DNA of 61,985 nt from Chloroflexota bacterium (GTDB lineage: Bacteria; Chloroflexota; Anaerolineae; Promineifilales; Promineifilaceae): NCBI GenBank assembly GCA_018004935.1, contig JAGNBF010000003.1, positions 1 to 61,985 on the forward strand, in the 5' to 3' direction. The position numbers and the translations under genes are program-made. How positions within the stretch are numbered: position 1 is the stretch's first letter; each line of letters starts with the position of its first letter. This document shows positions 34,298 to 41,284 of this stretch, one piece after another. Below the pieces are notes generated by a model that saw only the letters and a list, made by a program, of their open reading frames with translations, did not search any database and was not told the DNA's origin.

Positions 34298-34338
34298 AAA
34301 ACGTCCCGGAAGGTGTAAGGCTTTTGGGACGTTTTTTG
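34298..34338 (+). terminator. rho-independent terminator after the thiolase gene
   Basis: AAAACGTCCC (34298-34307) pairs with GGGACGTTTT (34326-34335), followed by a T-run. Confidence 0.85.
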
Positions 34339-34530
34339 TTACCAGGCAAGGCCAAAAAATTGACATAACGGCAAAATTTGGCAAATTTGGCAGTTTCTGG
34401 CAGTGTTTTTAGGGCTGTGACAGTCAATGGAAGTGGGGTGGGAGTATAGTTTCCTTCGTCATTAGCCATTTTGGGTGCGTAAACACGAAGACGGATTATG
34501 CACTACGCATTTACGAAAAAGGTGATCAGT

Positions 34531-34941
34531 ATGGAAACAACACGTCATTGGCGGCTCAAAGCACAACGGTACACCCTCGTCGGCGAAACTTGCGATAACT
34601 GCGGCGTTAAACTTTTCCCGCCCCGCGATGTTTGTCTGGAATGCCATGCCCCCGCGAAGACGTTGTACACTTTCACCGGTCTGGGTGAAATCTTCTCTTA
34701 TACCACAGTTTATGATGCTCCAGCCGGGTTTGAACATTATGCTCCGTATACGGTGGCGTTGGTGAAATTGGAAGAAGGCCCTATTGTGACGGCTCAGTTA
34801 ACCGATGTGATGCCCAATGAGGTAGAAATCGGGATGCAGGTGGAGATGGTCACACGTAAGTTACGCACGGATGGGGATGAAGGCACAATCCTGTATGGGT
34901 ATAAGTTCCGGCCAATGGTGGCTCAGTACGCGGCCGCGTAA
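34531..34941 (+). CDS. DUF35 OB-fold protein with zinc ribbon (HMG-CoA synthase/thiolase bridge)
   Basis: 136 residues. ETCDNCGVKLFPPRDVCLEC gives the rubredoxin-like zinc ribbon (C21, C24, C35, C38), then an OB fold (GEIFSYTTVYDAPAGF, PYTVALVKLEEGPIVTAQL). In archaea this protein holds thiolase and HMG-CoA synthase together and shares their CoA-binding site. It is separated from the thiolase by a terminator and ~280 bases, so it may have its own promoter. ATG 34531 has AAGGTGAT upstream; ATG 34498 has none. Confidence 0.9.
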   Translation: METTRHWRLKAQRYTLVGETCDNCGVKLFPPRDVCLECHAPAKTLYTFTGLGEIFSYTTVYDAPAGFEHYAPYTVALVKLEEGPIVTAQLTDVMPNEVEIGMQVEMVTRKLRTDGDEGTILYGYKFRPMVAQYAAA

Positions 34942-34966
34942 CATTCACATTTTACACCTATGAACG

Positions 34967-34994
34967 AAAAGCCGGGTAAGCCCGGCTTTTTTAT
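34967..34994 (+). terminator. rho-independent terminator after DUF35
   Basis: AAAAGCCGGG-TAAG-CCCGGCTTTTTTA: 10-bp stem and T-run. Confidence 0.88.
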
Positions 34995-35284
34995 TTCTTT
35001 AGGACTTACATGCTGTGGCCCGGCGTCGTGATAGATGGTTTGTGCGGCCGCGAGCCAATTCACTCCGGTGGCTGTCGGTTCACCCGTGCCCCTTCGTAAC
35101 CGCAAAAGTGGCGCACACTCAAGACAACTTCTTACCTTGCCATCTCCAGGGGTTATTCGTACAATTCCGCCTCACAAGAGCCTGCATATGGGCCGATGGT
35201 TTGCCCTTTTGCCACCCATCAGCAACCCCACCTGGTTTGACTGCCTGTTATCAGGATGAAATGTCAGATTGGTTATATTGAGAG
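34995..35284. other. gap with a partial D start
   Basis: TTTAGGACTTACATGCTGTG (about 34999) matches the start of D copy 4. The rest has no supported gene; long frames here have no start signal or recognisable domain. Confidence 0.4.
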
Positions 35285-35374
35285 GGTCTTCGGGATTTCG
35301 TGGGGTATGGGCAACCCTTGTGGTTCCCCACAAGAGGCAGGCACAAGGCCAGCCCGTACATCTGGTATCACCCC
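35285..35374. repeat. E element, copy 2
   Basis: TCTTCGGGATTTCGTGGGGT ... GGGCAACCCTTGTGGTTCCC ... ACAAGGCCAGCCCGTACATC; the right terminus is eroded. It abuts the I element. Confidence 0.65.
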
Positions 35375-35575
35375 AATTGGTAGGCCGATTTGCTAAAGGG
35401 TGTGTTTTATTTCGGTTGAGAGGAAGAAAATAATTAATCGGTGAATTTGTGAATTGTTGAATGATTAACGGGGGAAGCGTCTACCGCTTCATTAACCATT
35501 CAACCATTCAACTGTTCAACAATTAATTATTCAACTCATTTGAAACACGCCCTTTGCTAAATCGGCCTACCAATT
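35375..35575. repeat. I element, copy 1
   Basis: Terminal inverted repeats of about 45 bp: the left begins AATTGGTAGGCCGATTTGCT (35375) and the right is its near-complement ending CGGCCTACCAATT (35575). The interior (35420-35530) is itself a long dyad built from GAATTGTTGAATG / CATTCAAC...AACAATT around GAAGCG-TCTAC-CGCTTC. Confidence 0.8.
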
Positions 35576-35618
35576 TGTGAAGATGATCGGAACCATATCC
35601 CAAAATGGTGTTGTTGGT

Positions 35619-35728
35619 ATCTATACAACTTAGGATTTACGCGCTGTGACCGGTGTCCTCACCGAGCCACGATGAGCACAGTCAGGAGACCGACTCAAAC
35701 GACCCCGTAAGTCCTAATCTATACAACT
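35619..35728. mobile_element. D element, copy 4, with 12-bp direct repeat
   Basis: The element spans 35631-35716 with inverted ends TAGGATTTACG and CGTAAGTCCTA around two D-core-like motifs. ATCTATACAACT lies on both sides (35619-35630 and 35717-35728), an exact 12-bp direct repeat consistent with target-site duplication. Confidence 0.8.
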
Positions 35729-35745
35729 GCTAAGAGGAAGACACT

Positions 35746-35970
35746 GTGACTACGAAAGAAGAACACGCGGCCGCACTCAAACGAATCCGCGAGGGTTTGG
35801 CCACCAAAGTCCGTATCTTGGTCCCCGCCGATGCCTGCCCTGTTTGCCGCCATTATGAAGGTGCTTATGCCTTCGACGAACCAATTCCGGGAATTCCTTT
35901 TGAAGGATGTGCCTGCGTAAATGGTTGTAATGCCTATTATGCGCCTGTATTAGATCGGCGGGGGCCGTAG
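35746..35970 (+). CDS. small cysteine-rich protein
   Basis: 74 residues from GTG 35746 with AAGAGGAAG upstream. A helical N-terminus (KEEHAAALKRIREGLATKV) precedes ADACPVCRHYEGAYAFDEP and GCACVNGCNAYYAPVL. Two cysteine pairs (C-P-V-C and C-A-C...C) suggest a bound zinc. The C-P-x-C ... D-x-P-x-P ... C-x-C pattern loosely recalls the tail of phage MuF/gp7-like proteins, but I do not recognise the gene. It carries an octamer as Ala-Ala-Ala. Confidence 0.6.
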   Translation: MTTKEEHAAALKRIREGLATKVRILVPADACPVCRHYEGAYAFDEPIPGIPFEGCACVNGCNAYYAPVLDRRGP

Positions 35971-36067
35971 GCCATTTTTATAGGACTTGGGCGGAAATTG
36001 GTTTTATCGTGCCCATAACCAGTGACCAAAACTCGAAAATGCCCAATTCCGGTTATAACCTGCCTTT

Positions 36068-36544
36068 ATGCGTCATTTCTTACAACTGCAAATAATTGCC
36101 GCTAAAGGGAGCGTCAGTGAGGGGATAGCCTGGGGCTATCTCTGGCTTTATCGTCACACGCGAAACAGCCTTATCCGAAGCGTTTTTACGTTTTGGGGGC
36201 TGTTGGTTCTTTTAACAGCCTGTGGCACTGAAGCGTCCGCACCGACAGCTACTTTAGACCCGGTCGCGGCCGCGGGCGAGATTGTTTTTCAAAAAAATTG
36301 CGGTTCTTGCCACTCAACCGCCCCTGATACCGTTGTTGTTGGCCCTTCCCTGGCGGGTGTTGCTACTCGTGCCGCAACCCGCATTCCCGGTCAGGATGCA
36401 CCCGGTTACATCCTCAGTTCCATTATGCGTCCCGATGAATATCTGGTAGAGGGATTTGATAATTCCATGCCTAATAATTTTGGCCGCAAACTTACCGGCG
36501 AAGAAATAGATTCCGTCATTGCGTATCTGCTCACTCTCAAATAA
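36068..36544 (+). CDS. membrane-anchored monohaem cytochrome c
   Basis: 158 residues. A hydrophobic segment ends LLTAC (C52), a lipobox after an unusually long N-terminus. NCGSCHSTAP is the haem site and NSMPNNFG provides the methionine ligand; the spacing fits a class I cytochrome c. It carries electrons at the outer face of the membrane. The MauG-like protein that follows is a plausible redox partner. TATAAC (36054-36059) lies eight bases before the ATG with no Shine-Dalgarno. Confidence 0.85.
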   Translation: MRHFLQLQIIAAKGSVSEGIAWGYLWLYRHTRNSLIRSVFTFWGLLVLLTACGTEASAPTATLDPVAAAGEIVFQKNCGSCHSTAPDTVVVGPSLAGVATRAATRIPGQDAPGYILSSIMRPDEYLVEGFDNSMPNNFGRKLTGEEIDSVIAYLLTLK

Positions 36545-36626
36545 ATAGTGCTCCCCCTTTGGCCTGCGGTACGGCGTAGTCTACCGTATCCTTCTTATCC
36601 ATAATTCTTTAGTTAGTGGCTATTTT

Positions 36627-36840
36627 CAGAGGAGTTCCCCATGTGCCTTTGGCGCACCAAGAGGGATGAAAATTTGTAGGACGATTTGGTAAATCGTCCA
36701 CTGGGCGATTTTTAAATCGCCCTACATTTTCGTAGGAGTTCCCCATGTGCCTTTGGCACACCAAGAGGGATGAAAATCTGTAGGACGATTTGGTAAATCG
36801 TCCGGGCGATTTGCCAAATCGCCCTACATTTTCGTAGGAG
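36627..36840. repeat. tandem duplication of ~103 bp containing G hairpins
   Basis: GAGTTCCCCATGTGCCTTTG ... GAGGGATGAAAAT ... GTAGGACGATTTGGTAAATC ... CGCCCTACATTTTCGTAG occurs twice in a row (about 36629-36734 and 36735-36839). The copies differ at a few bases and by a short loop deletion. The end CGTAGGAG of the second copy is the Shine-Dalgarno of the next gene. Confidence 0.85.
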
Positions 36841-36847
36841 AAAACAC

Positions 36848-39118
36848 ATGTCCACGCGCAAAAAATGGCTCTACCGCATTCTGGGTGGGATCGTTGGTTT
36901 ATTGATCCTTGTTCTATTAATAGCTGGTTTTGCCCCGGTTCAGATGGATCCGGCCATACCCCCAGAACAATATGGAGCCGGTTCTAGTAGCGTCCAGCCT
37001 TCCTATACAGGGCTTTTGCGCGAATTTCCTCCCGAAAACGCTCCTATAGATAACCCCACTACCCCTGAAAAAGCGGAATTAGGGCGACTCCTCTTTTTTG
37101 ACCCCCTTCTTTCGGCAAATGATGACATTGCCTGTGCCACCTGTCACCATCCTGATTATGGGTTTAGCGATGGGTTGCCGCAGGCCATTGGCGCTGGTGG
37201 TACGGGAACCGGGCCAGAACGGACTACCGGTATTATCCTTAGCCGTAATACCCCTACCCTTTGGAATGTTGGTTATAACCAGGCTTTGTTCTGGGATGGT
37301 CGGGCAAGTTCTCTGGAAGATCAATCTACTACGCCCCTGACCCACGTGGATGAAATGGCCGCTGATCCGGCTAATGTGGTGGCTGAGTTACAGGCAATTC
37401 CTGCCTATACCACTTTGTTCAGTGCGGCTTTTGGTGGCGTGGAAGCGGTAACGATGCAGAATATCCAGTATGCTCTGGCCGCTTTTCAGCGGACGCTGAT
37501 CACCGATGATAGTCCGTTTGATCGTTATGCCGCTGGGCAGGTAGATGCGCTAACTTCCCAACAACGGCGTGGGCTTGATCTGTTTCGCTCTGGGGCGACC
37601 CGTTGTTTTGAATGCCATGCGGCCCCCACCTTTGCTACAGAAACATTCCGGGTAGTGGGTGTGCCGAGTGATGATCCAGGGCGAGCAGGGATTGTAGCGG
37701 CCGCGGCCGCAGGCTCTTTTAAAGTGCCTACCCTACGCAATATCGCTCTCACTGCTCCCTATATGCACAATGGGGCCTTTGCTACCCTGGAAGAAGTGGT
37801 TGAGTTTTATGCCGAAGGGGGCGGCCGCGCTCATAACATCAGTGGTATAGATGACTTCGTGCAGGGATTTGACTTTACTGACCAGGAAAAAGCCGACCTC
37901 GTCAGCTTCCTTTATGCGCTGACGGACGAAAGTGCCCGCCCTGATATACCAGCCAGTGTTCCTTCTGGTTTACCGGTTATTGCCCCTATGCACAATCCGG
38001 CCCGCGAAGCCGCGGCCGCACACAATGCCGCCACAACGGATACTGGTCAACCTGCCAGCCGGGAGCCTATGACCCTTACCGTTGGCACTGGCGAAACCAT
38101 CCAATCCGTCGTAGATAGTGCCCAACCCGGTGATACCATTCTGGTGCCTTATGCCACTTACCATGAACGAGTCGTTATTGACCTGAACGATATCACCCTG
38201 CATGGTTTGCCCAATGAGGCTGGCGATTACCCTATTCTGGATGGGGAGGGCCTCTTGCCTGATGGTGTTGTGGCTTCTGGCAACAACTTTGAAATTGCCT
38301 ACCTGTATGTGCGCCATTACAGTGACAACGGCATTCTGGTGGAAGGGGTCAAGAATGTCCACATCCACCATGTGATCACTGAGGACACCGGTACTTACGG
38401 CATTTACCCGGTACAAAGCAGTGACGTGTTGATTGAGTTTGTCAAAGCCAGCGAGGTAATGGATGCCGCTATCTACGCCGGGCAATGTGAAAATGTCATT
38501 GTGCGGGATAGTGAAGCCTTCGCCAGTGTTCTCGGTATTGAGTTGGAGAACACCGTAAACGGCGAGGTTTATCGTAACCACACCTATGACAACGCCTTGG
38601 GTATCTTTATCGTTGTTCTGCCCAATCTTACTTCTAACATCTCTACCAATACCCGTATTTACGACAACCTCACTGAAAATAACAACCATGTCAATTTTGC
38701 CCGCCCTGACATGACGGTTGCCTTTGTTCCACCAGGATTGGGTATTCTGTTGGCAGGCGCAGACAATGCTGAGGTATATAACAATACGGTACGCAATAAC
38801 AAAACTACGGGCATTGCTCTCTTTAGCCTCACGGCCGCCTTTGACCCTAACGAGTTGGATGTTGGTCCCAATCCAGAGAACAATTATGTTCACGACAATA
38901 TTTTTGAAAATAATGGGTATGATCCTGACTCGTTTGTAAAAGAGATGGGTATTCCTACCGGGGACATTTTGTGGGATGTTTCCGGCTATGGTAATGTGTT
39001 CAACGAGCCAGAGGCGCAGGGAAACTTTCCCCCTATCTTGCCCCAGAATAACTGGCCTGTTCCCTTACAAAAAATTTATTTCCGTGTGCTGAATTTTGTC
39101 ATCTCTCGTTTAAGCTAA
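36848..39118 (+). CDS. MauG/cytochrome c peroxidase-like dihaem protein fused to a NosD-type beta-helix
   Basis: 756 residues. An N-terminal membrane anchor (9-29) is followed by a dihaem peroxidase domain (~55-370): ELGRLLFFDPLLSANDDIAC, first haem C96-A-T-C99-H100, LWNVGYNQALFWDGRASSLE, second haem C253-F-E-C256-H257, and KVPTLRNIALTAPYMHNG. From ~410 a right-handed beta-helix follows: LTVGTGETIQSVVDSAQPGD, then many short repeats with N-N or D-N turns (ENVIVRDSEAFAS, NAEVYNNTVRNN). Peroxidase and helix domains are well known separately; the fusion is unusual. It likely acts outside the cell on a surface glycan or protein. Confidence 0.88.
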   Translation: MSTRKKWLYRILGGIVGLLILVLLIAGFAPVQMDPAIPPEQYGAGSSSVQPSYTGLLREFPPENAPIDNPTTPEKAELGRLLFFDPLLSANDDIACATCHHPDYGFSDGLPQAIGAGGTGTGPERTTGIILSRNTPTLWNVGYNQALFWDGRASSLEDQSTTPLTHVDEMAADPANVVAELQAIPAYTTLFSAAFGGVEAVTMQNIQYALAAFQRTLITDDSPFDRYAAGQVDALTSQQRRGLDLFRSGATRCFECHAAPTFATETFRVVGVPSDDPGRAGIVAAAAAGSFKVPTLRNIALTAPYMHNGAFATLEEVVEFYAEGGGRAHNISGIDDFVQGFDFTDQEKADLVSFLYALTDESARPDIPASVPSGLPVIAPMHNPAREAAAAHNAATTDTGQPASREPMTLTVGTGETIQSVVDSAQPGDTILVPYATYHERVVIDLNDITLHGLPNEAGDYPILDGEGLLPDGVVASGNNFEIAYLYVRHYSDNGILVEGVKNVHIHHVITEDTGTYGIYPVQSSDVLIEFVKASEVMDAAIYAGQCENVIVRDSEAFASVLGIELENTVNGEVYRNHTYDNALGIFIVVLPNLTSNISTNTRIYDNLTENNNHVNFARPDMTVAFVPPGLGILLAGADNAEVYNNTVRNNKTTGIALFSLTAAFDPNELDVGPNPENNYVHDNIFENNGYDPDSFVKEMGIPTGDILWDVSGYGNVFNEPEAQGNFPPILPQNNWPVPLQKIYFRVLNFVISRLS

Positions 39119-39537
39119 ACAGTAACCGTTCAGTTGTGTATACTGCCAAAGGGCATAATCTGATATTTTTGGCTCTTTGGGAATTCAGGGGGTTGACACC
39201 ATATGTACGGCTGGCCTTGTGCCTGCCCAGTGTGGGCAACCACAAGGGTTGCCCGTACCCCACGAAATCCCGAAGACCCACATTTTTTCGCCCTGTCGCC
39301 CTGTTGCTTTATTGCCGCGCTGGGTTTATCCGAGACCACCCCTACCCCTACCCCGCCCCCAAACCGCGCCGGTAGGTTTCTCCCCTTCCCTCTGGGAACG
39401 ATGGGGGATGGGTCTTCAGCCCAAACCTACCAACCTGTTGCCGCCAACAAAATGTCACTTTATGACCGTAGTAAGTATAAATTCATCCACCAGCCCACCC
39501 GGTTGTTTTACGACCGGGTATGGTAACTGAACGTTTA
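39119..39537. repeat. composite element: A terminus, F end, E copy, F end, A terminus
   Basis: It starts GTAACCGTTCAGTTGTG (39122) and ends GGTAACTGAACGTTTA. Inside, in order: TACTGCCAAAGGGCATAATC (F end), E copy 3 (39173-39278), CGCCCTGTCGCC...CCCCGCCCCC (F), a half hairpin AAACCGCGCCGG whose left arm is missing, then CATTTTGTTGGC reversed and an A fragment (39478-39530). No target-site duplication is visible. Confidence 0.75.
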
Positions 39538-39623
39538 TTCCTTCTGCAACCAGCGTAACCTTTGCGCGTATATTTTCTATGGGTTATGTAATCACCCTAC
39601 TTTTTACGCAAGGAAGGTTTGAC

Positions 39624-39815
39624 ATGACAAAACAACAAGGACTTGTTCGGCAAAATGGTATGGTAGCGGGGGTTTGTGGCGGGATTGCCGCCTATACGGG
39701 CATTAGTGCTACCCTGATACGCCTCATTTTTGTGCTTTTGCTTATCCCCGGTGGATTACCTGGGTTGGTGCCCTATCTGGTATTGTGGCTTATTATGCCT
39801 CAATCACGGTATTGA
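39624..39815 (+). CDS. PspC-domain protein
   Basis: 63 residues from ATG 39624 with AAGGAAGG upstream. RQNGMVAGVCGGIAAYTGIS then ATLIRLIFVLLLIPGGLPGL and LVPYLVLWLIMP is the PspC domain: an amphipathic start, G-V-C-G-G-I-A, and one long membrane helix. Related proteins bind or sense envelope stress factors; small stand-alone PspC proteins have no fixed role. A frame from 39579 would add 15 residues of repeat-derived sequence. Confidence 0.9.
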   Translation: MTKQQGLVRQNGMVAGVCGGIAAYTGISATLIRLIFVLLLIPGGLPGLVPYLVLWLIMPQSRY

Positions 39816-39946
39816 TGGAGTTACGGCCGAGCGTTTTTGTTTCCCTGAGAGGGTGAACAGCGTGGTTGTTGTTTAAAAAAAAATAGTCTGGTAATAGGGT
39901 TTCCCCTACCCCTAACCCCGCCCCCAGAGGCGGGGAACTTTCTCCT

Positions 39947-39986
39947 GTGCCGGATATCGAGCGCGGCCGCGCTCGATATCCGGCAC
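39947..39986. repeat. F element hairpin, copy F5: perfect 40-bp palindrome centred on GCGGCCGC
   Basis: GTGCCGGATATCGAGCGCGG (39947-39966) is followed directly by its exact complement (39967-39986) with no loop. The centre is the iterated octamer. The left flank CCCCGCCCCCAGAGGCGGGG / AACTTTCTCCT and right flank TTTTCCCCTTCCC belong to the F scaffold. Confidence 0.9.
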
Positions 39987-40104
39987 GCCTGGTGTTTTCC
40001 CCTTCCCGCCGGAAATCGCCGGGGGATGGGCGAATCAACTCATTACCCGATTAATCATTTAATCAACAAAATGGCTGTTCTATGGCTTGGGTTGTTTTTC
40101 GAGC

Positions 40105-40358
40105 GGGCGATTTACCAAAGGGTGCGTTTCATTTCGGTTGAGTCGTAGGGGCGGGGCAACCGGGGGAAATATTGACTGATCACCCCAACGTGTTCTCCCG
40201 GTTGCCTCGCCCGCCTGCCCCACCAAAGCCTTGTCTGCTACCAGGGTGAGCCAGGTGGGAGATGAGGCCAACCCCACCTGTCCCACCCCTACCCATTGTG
40301 ACAATTGAGCATAGCTGTTATTCAACTCATTTGAAACACACCCTTTGCCAAATCGCCC
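40105..40358. repeat. I element, copy 2
   Basis: Left end GGGCGATTTACCAAAGGGTG / CGTTTCATTTCGGTTGA, right end TCAACTCATTTGAAACACAC / CCTTTGCCAAATCGCCC. The termini match I copy 1, but the interior is unrelated: GGGGCGGGGCAACCGGG / CCCGGTTGCCTCGCCC plus GGTGGG / CCCACC dyads. Confidence 0.78.
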
Positions 40359-40379
40359 TACATTTTCGTAGGAGAATCT

Positions 40380-40892
40380 ATGATAGTACGACTTTATCGT
40401 TTTGTGTTCCTGCCAGGTTTGTTGCTATTGGCTCTACTGGTGGCTTGTGGGGGTGGGGGCGGCAATGAACCAAACGCGGCCGCGACGACGGATCCTGATA
40501 CCCCTGTTCGTTCAGATGAACCTACTCCTACACAAAATAACCTGCCCCCTGGTGGAGCCGTTATTACGGGTACGGCGAGTGTCCATTCTGTAGACCTGCT
40601 CTTGTTGGAGAGCTTTCCCCTGCAAATGACCGCCAGCGTCAAAGGGGATTTGCCTGATGGTTGTACAACGATTGGGGCAATCACACAAACACGTACGGAA
40701 AACATTATCACCCTCAATGTGGCGACAACGCGTCCGGCTGATATGGTTTGTACCCAGGCTTTAGTGCCCTTTACGCAAAATATTGGCGTAGATATTTATG
40801 GTTTGCCCGCCGGGGATTACACGGTGCAGGTGAATGGGGTTGTTGCCGCGTTCACCCTGACAATGGACAATATTTTGCCGGATCAGGAGTGA
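40380..40892 (+). CDS. small lipoprotein of unknown function
   Basis: 170 residues. Signal ends LLVAC (C23), then five glycines, a Thr/Pro/Asp linker and a ~110-residue beta domain: VHSVDLLLLESFPLQMTASV, GCTTIGAITQTRTENIITL, VCTQALVPFTQNIGVDIYGL and DYTVQVNGVVAAFTL. Two cysteines (in GCTT and VCTQ) could form a disulfide. The region looks like a secreted immunoglobulin-like fold; I do not recognise it. The Shine-Dalgarno TAGGAG comes from a CATTTTCGTAGGAG segment identical to the end of the G repeat before 36848. Confidence 0.75.
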   Translation: MIVRLYRFVFLPGLLLLALLVACGGGGGNEPNAAATTDPDTPVRSDEPTPTQNNLPPGGAVITGTASVHSVDLLLLESFPLQMTASVKGDLPDGCTTIGAITQTRTENIITLNVATTRPADMVCTQALVPFTQNIGVDIYGLPAGDYTVQVNGVVAAFTLTMDNILPDQE

Positions 40893-41091
40893 GCGTGGAC
40901 TTCAGGTCATAAATTGGGCAGGTGTAGGGAAAAGCGGTTCTTTTTGTGAGTAGGCAATCCCCCTTGTTACCTTTAGTAAGGAATTCGACATTGGCGTTTT
41001 TCGTTTTTACCAGAGAACGTACAGCCTGGAAAGGCTGTGCTACGTCCAGAGGTCGCATACAAATTCGCCCGAGTCGAATAAGGAATGAGAA

Positions 41092-41163
41092 TTAAATAAC
41101 CTGCTTACTGAAAGTGGCACGGTCAGGAGACTGGTCACAGCAGTTCCGCAGGTTATTTAATTC
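41092..41163. repeat. D element, copy 5
   Basis: A 16-bp perfect inverted repeat GAATTAAATAACCTGC / GCAGGTTATTTAATTC encloses the D core in reverse (GGCACGGTCAGGAGACTGGT / CACAGC). Confidence 0.82.
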
Positions 41164-41169
41164 GCGTAC

Positions 41170-41275
41170 CTAAGTAATCGTCCAAAAATAAGTTCCGCAC
41201 AGACCTGACAGGTTTTTGGAAACCTGTCAGGTCTAAATCGGGAAGTTATTTTTAGATGTTCACTAAGTTAAAAAT
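41170..41275. repeat. C element, copy 2
   Basis: Same order as copy 1: CTAAGTAATCGTCCAAAAAT, hairpin AGACCTGACAGGTT / AACCTGTCAGGTCT (41201-41214, 41221-41234), AAATCGGGAAGTTATTTTTA. The second hairpin is absent. Confidence 0.8.
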
Positions 41276-41284
41276 GAGCGATTA

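Noticed and set aside
36627-36840. two direct repeats considered as a minimal CRISPR
   Set aside because: Only two ~103-bp copies in direct contact with no spacer; it is a tandem duplication of a G-type repeat and no cas gene is present.
37970-38893. 307-residue minus-strand frame opposite the beta-helix domain
   Set aside because: It exists because the repeated beta-helix codons leave the opposite frame open; the plus-strand protein is clearly real.
39136-39530. three overlapping frames around the composite repeat
   Set aside because: They are translations of E and F elements and the same peptides recur at other copies.
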